From Gordius sp. MW1 (Eukaryota; Nematomorpha; Gordioida; Gordea; Gordiidae): a DNA stretch of 64,000 nt. Below are positions 32,597-42,389 of the stretch, piece by piece. Every line of letters starts with the position of its first letter. The first letter of the stretch is position 1. Location: NCBI GenBank assembly GCA_964036665.1, contig OZ038532.1, forward strand, positions 1,426,001 to 1,490,000. Direction: 5' to 3'. The translations under genes were made by a program, and so were the position numbers. The notes beneath the pieces are model-generated. The model made no database searches. It worked only from the letters and a program-made list of their open reading frames with translations, and was not told the origin of the DNA.

Positions 32597-33604
32597 GGTT
32601 AAGGAGAAGTCTTCTTCTTAGATGCTTGAGGAGGAACTGGTAAAACTTTTCTACTGACTTTTCTCTGGCAACTATTCGTTCCCAAATTAATATAGCCGTG
32701 GTTCTAGCGTCTTCCGGAAGGGCTGTCACATAATTACCCGGTAAGAAAAACTGCTCATTCAGCTTAAAAATTGCCTTTAAACGCTTATTACTGTGAAACT
32801 CTAATGTGCAACATTTCCAGAACATATGGAATTGGTATAGTATGACATATGCCACAGTATTACAGAAGTGCAAACTTTTCGTTTGGGATGAATGCACAAT
32901 GGCTTATGAAAAACCGCTTTAAGTTCTAATCGGCGCAAGATTTACAATGAACCATTAAACCTATTGGTAAAGCAAGGTTATTCCTTGCAAGAGATTTCAG
33001 GCAAACTTTACCGGTTCTCTTACGATCCACCCCTGCGGACGAAATTAATGCTTGCCTAAAATATTCTATTTTGTTGCCTTATGTCAAAACATTAAATCTA
33101 ACTACTAATATGCGTGTAGTATTTCAAAATCATCCTGCATGTGTATTCTCCCATTGATTGCTAGAAATTGGGAAGGGAACCGTGCACGTTGATATATGCT
33201 CAGGACGGATTTCTTTTCCTACCAACATTTGCAATTTTGTTCCATCTAAACTGCTTGGTTGATATAGTGTTTCCAAATATTAACCCCCATTATCATTATC
33301 AAGGATGGCTCCGCCAACGGACTATTCTCGCGCCCAATCTCATTCTGTCTAACATTCAAGGCAATCCAATTACTTACAAGTCGGTTGACACTGTTATTGA
33401 TACCGCAAATTATGCAATCGAATCTTCCAATTCAAATGATCTGGCAGGGATGCCACCTCACATTCTGCATTCGATTGGCGAACCAACTATCGCGATGTGC
33501 AATTTCAGTCAGCCAAAATTTTGCAATGGTTTAGGTCTCGCTGTTAAACGCTTGATGTGCAACGTTGAAGAAGCCACGATTTTGACTGGACATGTGCATT
33601 TTTA
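32597..33604 (+). pseudogene. Helitron PIF1-type helicase (copy 2), inactive
   Basis: It has the same domain order as copy 1: GEVFFLDA, in-frame TGA, GGTGKTFLL (Walker A), the ILAGDFRQTLPVL-like region, TLNLTTNMRV. The open piece 33168-33604 has NLILSNIQGNPITYKSVDTV, SNDLAGMPPHILHSIGEPTI and NGLGLAVKRLMCNVEEATIL. This copy keeps the KRL before MCNVEEATI that copy 1 has lost, and lacks the PKNNDVHELN segment that copy 1 keeps. The two therefore decayed independently after sharing the Walker A stop. A minus-strand open frame at 32589-32897 is antisense to it and is not a gene. Confidence 0.85.
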
Positions 33605-34889
33605 AATTTTATAACTCCATAATAGGTATAGCTGTATATATTTTCATTTTAGCTTATTTACTAATACCAATATGTTTCTTCCCCACCAACCATATCAATC
33701 TCCCAGTTTTATTCTTATTCAAACTTATTTTTAGGTAAATTTAAGCATAGTTAACTTTCAGCCGTCTTAAGCCAGGCCCGAACCTGGCCCGACTGGTCGG
33801 GCATATCTTAACATCTCTCAGGTAAAGTTAAAAACGTATATGTACAATCAAAATATTAATATACCCATGAGCGTAGCCAGAGGGAGGCAGGGAGATATGG
33901 CTGCCCCCCATCCAAATAAATTTTTTTAAAATTTATTAAAATTATGGTTAACATTTCAAAAAATTATCATTAATTCCAATGCTGGCTACCCTTATAAATA
34001 TACCATAAGTCCCTTTTTAAACTTTAACTACACTTGCAGGTCTAAACTTATTATATAAATTTTTTTACTTTATAATTTTTAAGTCATTATCTTTATACTG
34101 GTTTTGATTATAATCATAACTCACCTATAACGCCTTCATCTGATCAATGTTTTACTAGGTAATATAACGATAACTATCTTTCTAATTTTTTTTTCTCATT
34201 CATAAATATTTCGCTTCCATTATACTCGCGGAAATTTGTATAATTTCTAATTATTTCTCATTCCAACCAAAAATTATAAAAGCCTTCATTTAACCAAATT
34301 TGAAGGAGATCTTTTAATATCTCTTCATTTTGATACTATAGATTTTAGGCTATGACATTACACTACTATAAACGCAGTACTAAACTATTTTCTATACATT
34401 GTCTAACATTATAACTAACTTTTATACACCAGTGCAGTGGTTTATAAATTTTTGTTACCCAACTATGCATATTATCGTTGACACCCCACTTTTCAACATA
34501 TAAAATTAACAAATACCTAATAAGTATTTTAAACTATTACAAATTTATTTAATTATGAATAAGTACGCCTTTTCCTATATTTTTAATTGCTATGCAATTT
34601 ATGGGCTCGTTTTTTGGTGTCCGTCCGTCCGTCCGTCCGTTGTCCGTTGTCCGTTACCTCCCTATCTATTTGCATTGGGTATATTAGGTTATCGCTTTTT
34701 TAAATTAATGCATGAGAAAGAGGTGCCCCACCCCTCATCTCTATCAAGAGGTGCCCCACCCCTCATCTCTATCTCCCTCGCTTTCGGGCGGGGTCGGGTT
34801 TTAATTGCTACGTTAAATTAATGCATAAGTATATCTATATTTAAATTTTGGTAATTGCTATGCAATTTAACTAGTGTTGGGGTTAGAAT

Positions 34890-35560
34890 CCCGGAGTTTT
34901 TTTTGACTCTTATGATTGTTCTTGTTACTATCATTGATAATAAGACTTTTTGGCCGTCCGCTGGCTGCTGACCAATGAATGACCATTGGCCAAAATGTGA
35001 ATCCGAGTTTATTTTTTCGTTTTTTTTTGACTATTATGATTGTTCCTGTTACTACCATTGCTATTATGACTTTTTGGCCGTCCGTTGGCTGCTGACCAAT
35101 GGAAAAAAATTACCATTGGCCAAAATGTGATTCGAAATTTTTTTTTTCGTTTTTTTTTGACTATTATGAATTTATATCCACTTTTACCGTGTCCTGGCTG
35201 CTGACCAATGGAAAAAAATGACCATTGGCCAAAATGTAATTCGAAAATTTTTTTTTAGTTTTTTTTGACTATTATGAATTTATATCCACTTTTACCGTGT
35301 CCTGGCTGCTGACCAATGGAAAAAAATGACCATTGGCCAAAATGTGATTCGAAAATTTTTTTTAGTTTTTTTTTGACTATTATAAGTTTATATCCACTTT
35401 TACCGTGTCCTGGCTGCTGACCAATGGAAAAAATGACCATTGGCCAAAATGTGATTCGAAAATTTTTTTTTTCGTTTTTTTTGACTCATGAATTTATATC
35501 CACTTTTACCGTGTCCTGGCTGCTTACCAATGAAAAAAAATGACCATTGGCCAAATTTTA
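34890..35560 (-). repeat. two-type CCAATGG minisatellite array
   Basis: On the minus strand the units carry TTGGCCAATGGTCATTTTTT and CCATTGGTCAGCAGCC. Two units have the long tail (GGACGGCCAAAAAGTC, then AATCATAATAGTCAAA). Four have the short tail (CAGCCAGGACACGGTAAAAG, then TGGATATAAATTCATAATAG) with a period of about 105-110 bp. Both unit types also adjoin at 4360-4600. Confidence 0.65.
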
Positions 35561-36285
35561 TATATAACCTAAAAATTTATTATAGATGGTCTAACAGACA
35601 GCCAACTATGTAATATATATTTTTAACCTTATAAATGCTTATATATTTTTTTATTGGGTTAATATATTTCATTTAATTAGATTGTGATTTCATAGAAAAC
35701 CTAAAAAGTAATATTTAAAAAATAATATAGGTATTAGATTCTAATTTACGATAAAATATATCGATAGAAACTAACACAAAATTCGAAACCTCCTTCAAAG
35801 GTATAAGCATAGCCCGTTATTTCTAATTAAATTGAATCTACTATTAAACTCAAACACGAATTGTACTTTATTAGATGGCGCGCGTAAGTTTATATAATTA
35901 GTAAAATTTTTCTACGTGTCATAGATATTACACCGCACGTGTGGCAGGGAAATGTCCGATATTTTTAAAATGAAAAGGTATTTAAGGAATCTGAAAAGGT
36001 TATTTTACCCCCGGCCGCCCTGGGCACCTACGGGTAAAGTTTCGAGCGAATCGGGCTGGTAGTTTAAGAATTTAGCCCTTTTTTAAAACTAAAAAAAAAC
36101 TTTTTTTTTTAATTTTTTTTTTACATTAAATTAATATTTTGTTTTTGTTAATACCATTGATAATATGACTTTTTGACCGTCCGCTGGCTACTGACCGACG
36201 AAATATATTGATTTTCTAAACATAAAACACAACTTTATTATTTTATTATCTATATAAATAACATAATAACTTCTACTATTTTAAA

Positions 36286-36355
36286 GCCACCATGGTATAG
36301 TGGTTAAAGCGCCGGCTTGTGAACGAGGTGTGGGGTTCAAGTCAGGGAGGGGACA
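36286..36355 (+). promoter_or_regulatory. tRNA-like segment with pol III A and B boxes
   Basis: The segment GCCACCATGGTATAGTGGTT continues as AAAGCGCCGGCTTGTGAACG and then GTGTGGGGTTCAAGTCAGGG. It has the A-box (TAGTGGTTAAAGC) and B-box (GGTTCAAGTC) at tRNA-like spacing, and a TTGTGAA or CTTGTGA anticodon-loop-like stretch. The anticodon and T stems do not pair well and no CCA or clean acceptor stem exists. It is therefore a tRNA-derived module within the mobile element rather than a working tRNA gene. A T-run after it would end pol III transcription. Confidence 0.55.
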
Positions 36356-36823
36356 AATTTTTTTTTTTAATTTTTTTAAATTAAATTAATATTTGTTCAT
36401 GTTAATACCAATGATAATATGAATTTTTGACCGTCCGCTGGCTACTGACCAATAAAAAAATGACCATTGGCCAAATAAATCGAAATTTTTTTTCGTTTTT
36501 GAATTGGTTAACATTGATAATTACCCTATGTCCTCCCCTACAAGGGCCTATAACTAATTAACTAATTATTTTGCATCTAATACCCCCTATAGGCATTCTC
36601 GCCTCTTCCCACCTTTCTCGCCCATAAATTGCATAGCAAATATGCTACGTTTATACGGAGTATAGAAGAGTTCCCCCTTCCCCTCTTCCCTTCCCCTACT
36701 CCCCTTCCCTTCTCCCCCTTCCCACGAGGGCCGAAGGCCCGAGTTTTTTTTATATCATAAACGATTGACCCATTTAGCTAATTGAGGACTAAGCCAAAGC
36801 AACGCTTGGCCGGGCACAGCTAG

Positions 36824-37608
36824 TTATTAATAAAAAAAATAAAAAAAATTTGCCCTCCCCGAGATTTGAACCCACATCAGTAGAGGCATAGACCTTTGTA
36901 GGGGGGGGGCACAGGGTCCCATAGCAGTTACGGTATAGGCCCTTGTAGGGGGGCACAGGGTAATTATCAATGTTAACAAAATATAGCAATTTAAAAAACG
37001 GAAAAAAATAATTCAAACTTTGGCTAATGGTCCTTTTTTCCATTGGTCAGCAGCAGCCAGGAGACGGTCAAATGGTATTAACAAGAACAATATATAAATT
37101 ATTAATTAAAAAAAAATTTGCCCTCGCCGAGATTCGAACCCACATCAGTAGAGGCATAGGCCTTTGTAGGGGGGGGCATAGGGACCTGAGGCATAGGTCC
37201 TTATAAGGAGCACTGTGTAATTATCAATGTTAACCAAATATAGCAATTCAAAAACGGAAAGAAATTTCGATTTACACCTTGGCCAATGGTCATTTTTTTC
37301 ATTAGTCAGTAGCTAGGAGACGGTCAAAAAGCCATATTATCAATGGTAATAACAAGGACAATATATTATTATTAAAAAAAAAAATTTGCCCTCGCCGAGA
37401 TTCGAACCCATATGAGTAGAGGTATAGGCCCTTGTAGGGAGGGGCACAGGCCACACGGTATCGTACTTAGGATGGCTTAATCAAATTCCAAGTAGTCACA
37501 GTGGTAAACACGACGAAAAAAAACGAAAAGCGTGACAAGACATTCGGTGCAAGACAAGACATTCCGAGCGTGACAGTAAACAAATAGGAAAGTGAGCCCA
37601 TAAATTGC
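36824..37608 (+). repeat. Helentron-like element (copy h) with three B-box units
   Basis: Three tandem segments each have TTTGCCCTCSCCGAGATTYGAACCC-like B-boxes (36850, 37120, 37390), an AGTAGAGGCATAGGCCTTTG stretch with a short G-run, and a CCAATGG/CCATTGG unit. The last is followed by an ACAAGACATTCGGTGCAAGA direct repeat (37530-37570) and GAGCCCATAAATTGC (37594-37608). There the terminus is broken and runs into another array scrap to about 37676. Confidence 0.55.
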
Positions 37609-37676
37609 TGGTCAGTAGCCAGGAGACGGTCTAAAAGCCATATTATCAATGGTATTAACAAGAACAATATATTAAT

Positions 37677-38250
37677 TGACGGTTCAACAAGAAAAATTAA
37701 CCGGCAAACTGTTTGCAAATTCTGGTAGAGTTTGAACACAAATATGTTTTTAGTTTTTCCCCATACGTCAAGTATTTTAAAAATTCGCTGTCAAAGTTGG
37801 CAAAAACAGCGATTTTAGCGTCTTTTAAACGTCAAAAACTTGCAAATTAATCGGTAATTATTTAATTTAATAAATTCGTAGATAAATGTGTTAGGAATGT
37901 ATTCACGAGTTTTTCTTAATCGTATCACATTAACTTTTTTAATTATAAACAAAATTAACTTATCCCTATCTATTTACATTGACAAATTACCCCCGACTTG
38001 AGGTCTCCCTCCCTTCTCTTTAACACTAGGAAATACAGCGTTTCTCTATTTGTTTGAACATCTTATGTAAGTGCGTGTTGTTGTTTATCTACTCTACTAC
38101 TACCACTCTCTATCTCTACTACGACCACTCTACTCTACTACTACCACAGCTGTCAATGGTTGTGAGCAAGTCAAGTATCAATCTATCTTATTCACCCCTT
38201 CCTATATTCGCCTATGCAAAACATTTCATAAACCATTTTTTGCGTATTTA
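37677..38250. repeat. diverged half copy of the 24.6-kb fold-back element
   Basis: Matches to the left arm at 24602-25060 are TGACGGTTCAACAAGAAAAA (TIR-like), GGTAGAGTTTGAACACAAAT, CATACGTCAAGTATTTT, a TCGCTGTCAAAGTTGGCAAA block, CCCTCCCTTCTCTTTAACAC and a loop-side CTACTACTACCAC tract (38090-38150). The right arm is not evident. No coding content. Confidence 0.5.
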
Positions 38251-38271
38251 TTTTTTTGCCGCACGAGATGG

Positions 38272-38432
38272 GCGTAGCTAGGGGGGGGGAACGGCCGCCC
38301 CTCCCTTAAAAAACTTTTTTTAATATGAAAACCCTTAAAAATTGAAAAAAATTATGTTTTGCCCCCCCCCCCTTAATTGAACTTAAACAATTTTCGCCGC
38401 CCCCCTTCTCCAAAACCTGGCTATGCCCATGC
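38272..38432. mobile_element. GGGCGTAGCCA-type MITE
   Basis: The ends GATGGGCGTAGCTAGGGG and CTGGCTATGCCCATGC are inverted repeats around GC-rich blocks (GGCCGCCCCTCCC; CCGCCCCCC) and an AT-rich middle containing a C-run. An inverted partial copy of the middle lies at 38563-38655. Confidence 0.6.
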
Positions 38433-39162
38433 CGCATCGTTATTTTTGTGTATCTTTAATTTTTTTTACCAAAATTAATTAATAATAGTATCGTATGAGG
38501 GGATATTTATTTTTTATTGATAAACAAGATACAACATTGACTAATAAAATTTACAATAGTAAAGTTCAATTAAGGGGGGGGGGCAAAACATAAATTTTTT
38601 TTTAATTTTTAAGGGTTTTTGTATTGAATTTTTTTTTTTTATTTAAGGAGGGGGGCGGATCAAGCTCGATTCGAGCCCGAGGCCTGATTGTTTTATTAAA
38701 TTCTGCCCGTCGGGCTTCGGGGGCCAGAGCAGGGCTCTATTAATTCCTAAGCGCCTATATTTGGTTGGAAGGGTGGCTTGCAGCCAATTGATAAAGGTAG
38801 ACTCAAATAATTTTTAAGTGATCTTTTATTGTAGATTCGCATACTTTTAGTATCTGTATATATGTAAAAGAGCGGCAGATGGTTTAAAACTATGTTGATG
38901 TTGAATTTTGGAAAAGTTTAAAAATCGTTTTAACCAAAAAAAGCTTGTTCTTTTGGCCTCAAAATTTTAAAAGATCAAATTTTGAGGCCAAAAGGGAATG
39001 CTTGTTTAAAAAGCCTTGTAGACAGAGATCCGCCTATAGGCGAGCCGAGCATTGAAGGATTCTCTTTATTCACAAAAAATATGGTTTATATATAAATAAT
39101 GTTCAAACCTGGGGATACTAAAACTTAACAATTAAAGGATGTGCACAGTTCTTAAGCTTTGG
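38433..39162. other. MITE scraps and AT-rich DNA
   Basis: A partial MITE (38563-38655) is followed by a GC-rich piece (38655-38735) ending AGCAGGGCTCTA, the terminus of the 11555-12149 hAT-like MITE family. Around 38935-38995 the phrase TTTTGGCCTCAAAATTTTAA recurs as an inverted pair. No gene was seen. Confidence 0.4.
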
Positions 39163-39396
39163 CTACATCTGCATCGCTGCCTGCCAAAGTCTAAATATTG
39201 CGTGTAAAGAATAGTTGCACTGATTATTATTTTGATTTATAAATTTTTTTATACTGCAGCAAAGTAATGGAGGTCCTAGTGGATCACCTTGTTGAGGGCA
39301 ATCGGCAGATTTGTATACAAAGGGGCCAAAATTTAAAAGATATGGGCATCCGTAGCTTAACAGAATACAATTTGAGTATTGGGTACAGTTTTCCAA
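39163..39396 (-). pseudogene. reverse transcriptase fragment of the endonuclease-type non-LTR family
   Basis: The minus-strand frame reads YSNCILLSYGCPYLLNFGPF, VYKSADCPQQGDPLGPPLLC, SIKKF. This is the region before and through motif B of the RT at 53598-56358 (FHNYILLSYGSTSFLRFGDF, then IQQGDPLGPPLFCLG). After about 45 residues the similarity fades. No neighbouring motifs A or C were found, so it is an internal scrap. Confidence 0.82.
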
Positions 39397-40175
39397 CCAA
39401 ACATGGCCACGACCATATATATAAATTAAATCGATTAATAAGGGTATGACGGAGACGTATAGTTATATTTTAGGCGGGATACAAAAGATGTATATCCAAA
39501 AACTAAAAAAAAACATTTTGTAAAATATCTAGGGGGGGGGTGTGTGTGCCTCTACATGCTACGTTCGGCCTTGAGGTCCGGTTAGTGCCTTTTTAATCAG
39601 GGACTGTTGTTGCCACTTAAGTCATTGCCTCGCGTATTTTGATATGACATAATTAATACTAAAAATCAATCTAATTTGAAATAATAGATCCTTTTTTATA
39701 ATTGACAAATTTGTTCAAGTTTGCTTACTTCTAGAGAGCTAGAACTTGAAACAAATATATCTGTAAACGCCTGATGAAGAAAAATTAAATTCAGAGGAAA
39801 TGAGCGATCGTATGGCCATTATAAATTTTACAAAAAAAAAATATTTTATTATTACATTAATAGTCATGATCTTGGCAAATAAATGAAAAATGTTAATTCC
39901 CAGCAGATTTCATATAAAAATGCGTTTTAGAATCTATAAAATCTATTTTTATTTTTTAACAATATGGCAGAAAAATTTCCTTTTGAAATATGACTTTTCA
40001 ATAAAAAATTTAAACTGCTTAGAGGCACTGCAAATTCTACCTGATTAATAAACGCTTAATAAAATCAAATTTCTTAAACGACATATATTTTTTGTCATAG
40101 CATTATACAAATTCCATAAATACAATTTTATTTATTTGTCATAATTTTATAATACATCCACAATATATAATACTC
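39397..40175. other. AT-rich spacer
   Basis: A short G-run at 39532-39541 and nothing else recognised. Confidence 0.4.
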
Positions 40176-41085
40176 TTATAGTTCAAAGGCGTATGGCCAA
40201 TAGATTATTGCACTTTTGTAAATCGCGTAGTAATCAGATTTACGAGATTCACTGTAACATTTAAAATTCAATAAATAATCGAATAGAGAAAAATGCTTGG
40301 AATAAGCTGCATTAAAACGAGCTAGGGTAGATTGACTCACTCGTTGCAATAATTGTCTCGATATATTTTTTGAAATTGAAAATTTTGGTGGCCACTTATT
40401 ATTAACCATGCCCCGACTTAAGCAATTGATAATGGTAGAATAATCTGTCATATATACCTACAAAATCATAAGGAACTTATCTCAAACTTGACATAAGTTA
40501 TTATAGGTATCCCACTGAGGATCAATTGGAATACCTTTCCAATGCATGGAATCTATTAAGAATTTCAAGAATTCTTCTAAATGTACGTAGAACCCTGTTC
40601 GAAGCGATTTGTGCATTGGTATAAAACGATATTTTTTTATAATAGGAATTTTATATATTACAGGATAATTTACATTGGAAGATTCTCCCTTGTGCTGTAT
40701 AAATTTGCTCCAGTAAGCACTTATAACTCGTTCTAGAGGATGTCTCACAAATATAATTTTTCAAAATTCTTTTAAAAGTTTCATCGCCTCGAGGGGTTCT
40801 AATTGCGACAATAGGATAAGAGGAAAGGGATTTTCACTTGAAGCATTATTGCCATTTTTGTCTTACTTGGCTATACCATTTTCCATTTCGTAGATGCAAT
40901 TTTGGGGATGAGACAAAATAAAAATTTATATTTACGAATGACTATGATATGTTTGTATCGACTCATATCTTATGTCGATATCTCCTCATCTAAGAGCGCT
41001 TTTGGTTTTTATTGTGAGCTTCGCAAGCCCTAGCTAATTTGGTTGTGCGCTGATGTATTTTATCAAGAATTTTTCCCGTCAACTA
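40176..41085 (-). pseudogene. carbohydrate sulfotransferase (chondroitin 4-/HNK-1-type), intronless and decayed
   Basis: Read on the minus strand across frames, the blocks are colinear with Golgi sulfotransferases that transfer sulfate from PAPS to glycans. A stem-like ILDKIHQRTTKLARACEAHN lies at about 41075-41015. YKFLFCLIPKIASTKWKMV holds the 5'-phosphosulfate loop (about 40933-40878). PFPLILLSQLEPLEAMKLLK follows, then IFVRHPLERVISAYWSKFIQ, the 3'-phosphate site (about 40756-40695). EFLKFLIDSMHWKGIPIDPQ and WDTYNNLCQV come next, then the C-terminal MTDYSTIINCL and LARFNAAYSKHFSLFDY (to 40176). In-frame stops interrupt it after KMV, after KEF (TGA, 40761), after CQV (TGA) and after LMIL (TAG), with at least one frameshift. 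No clean GT-AG introns are needed to explain it. It is either a retrocopy or a single-exon gene that died. Confidence 0.8.
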
Positions 41086-41871
41086 TTAAAAATATGAAAT
41101 TTAAATTTTTGAAATTATAAATGGTAATAATTCGAAATACATTCAGAAATTCCAACGTCTAAAATCTAATTTACTTGTTTAAGTCCTTCCAAATTTTTAA
41201 CTAAATTAAATAAAGGTAGTTATTTTAAAAAATAATTATAATAAGAACATGTTGTATAAATTTTTTTTTACCATATTTCTTGAAAGGATAAATTGGCATT
41301 TTTTGATATATTAATGGTTACAAAAATTATTGAAAAAATACTAAAAGCTAATATGCATCTTTTTCATGATACAAATATAGTAGAAAATAACACTTTAATT
41401 TTCACAAGTCAATTCATAATTAAAGAGAAAAATTGTCATATAGTGACAAAAATCAGATAAAGCTTCAGAATTATGCGATGTTAAGCTATTTGTGTGTGAC
41501 CCAGTTATATTTTCCACTACTTCGATAGAGCTTGGAGACATTCATGCTGCATGGATTCCATATGTAGGGCTAGGTTAAAATGAGATGTCATAATATATAC
41601 GTTCTAATCCTATTCTCTTACTCAGAGACAAGATTTCCTTTTCCTAAATATTAGCTGTAGAAATAAGAAATAATTAAAAAGAAAATTAGTTATACGGTTA
41701 GATATTATTTTATTTTAATTATATTATAACTTTAATGAGTACATTAATTCATTTTTTTTATTATTTTTCACAATTATGTAATAAGCCAGTAAAAGTATGT
41801 CAATTTAAGTTAGAAAGAGAGTCGTTAAAGTTTATAAAACTACAAATGTCGCGATAGTTATATATTAACTC
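41086..41871. other. AT-rich spacer
   Basis: Nothing was recognised. Confidence 0.4.
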
Positions 41872-42389
41872 CCTTCGGCCCTCGTGGGAAGGGGGAGAAG
41901 GGAAGGGGAAGGGGAGGAGGGGAAGGGAAGGGTGAACGACTCATCTATACTCCGTATAAATGTATCATATTTGCTATGCAATTTATGGGCGAGAAAGGTG
42001 GGAAGGGGCGAGAATGCCTATAGGGGGTATTAAATGCCTAATGATTAATTAATTATTTATACAAATTTTCCATCACTTTAGCCAGTGGTGATCTTTTCTA
42101 ATGATTAGCAGACAGCCAAATAACTAGACTATAATTATGAGCAAAAAAAATTTCAATTTATTTGGCCAATGGTCAATTTTTTTTATTGGTCAGTAGCCAG
42201 CGGACGGCCAAAAAGTCATATTATCAATGGTATTAACAAGAACAAGATATTAATTTAATTTAAAAAAAAATTTTGCCCTCTCCTGGGATTGAACACGAAC
42301 CTCCAGGTCAGAAAGCTGGGGCAAATAACTTGGTGGACAACGGACGGACGGACACCAAAAACCGAGCCCATAAATTGCCAAGCAATTAA
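41872..42389 (+). repeat. compact complete Helentron-like element (copy i)
   Basis: The 5' end has a hairpin-like CCCTTCGGCCCTCGTGGGAA, then a GGGAAGGGG tract. The inner repeat TTTGCTATGCAATTTATGGG lies at 41970-41989, then GGGCGAGAATGCCTATAGGG. One CCAATGG/ATTGG minisatellite unit follows (42160-42245), then a B-box-like GGGATTGAAC, GGACGGACGGACACC, and the 3' end GAGCCCATAAATTGCCAAGC with AATTAA (42364-42389). The inner repeat and the 3' end are inverted copies of each other, i.e. subterminal inverted repeats. At 518 bp this is the smallest copy with both ends and serves as a reference for the family. Confidence 0.65.

Larger units (their letters stand above)
34585..36743 (-). mobile_element. 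Helentron-like composite element inserted in Helitron-2
   Basis: Comparison with Helitron-1 gives the boundaries, within a T-run on both sides. The left end (3' on the minus strand) is AATTGCTATGCAATTTATGG (34585). The right end is CCCACGAGGGCCGAAGGCCC plus GAG (36721-36743), a short hairpin. Inside are GTCCG microsatellite (34619-34650), a 30-bp duplication (34710-34770) and a CCAATGG array of two unit types (34890-35560). A Helitron-type 110-bp module follows (35945-36080), then a tRNA-like segment (36286-36355), the internal subterminal repeat CCCATAAATTGCATAGCAAA (36621-36640) and a CCTTCCCCT tract. No TSD other than T bases is seen, fitting T^T insertion of Helentrons (inference). Confidence 0.65.
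31683..36823 (+). mobile_element. Helitron-2, sister of Helitron-1, split by a 2.2-kb insertion
   Basis: The 5' end TCTATATATAAATATCTAAG follows an A (31682). The 3' hairpin GCCAAAGCAACGCTTGGC and CTAG (36820-36823) precede a T. The body to 34584 matches Helitron-1 nearly base for base. At the point where Helitron-1 reads ATATTTTTTATATCATAAAC, this copy is interrupted (34585-36743) and resumes TATATCATAAACGATTGACC at 36751. Without the insert it is about 3.0 kb. It encodes only the dead helicase and no Rep. Confidence 0.88.

Noticed and set aside
32589-32897. Minus-strand 102-residue open frame
   Set aside because: It is antisense to the Helitron-2 helicase, whose Walker A region is read on the plus strand.
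36286-36355. Functional tRNA-His or tRNA-Thr
   Set aside because: A and B boxes fit, but the anticodon and T stems mispair and the segment lies inside a mobile element.
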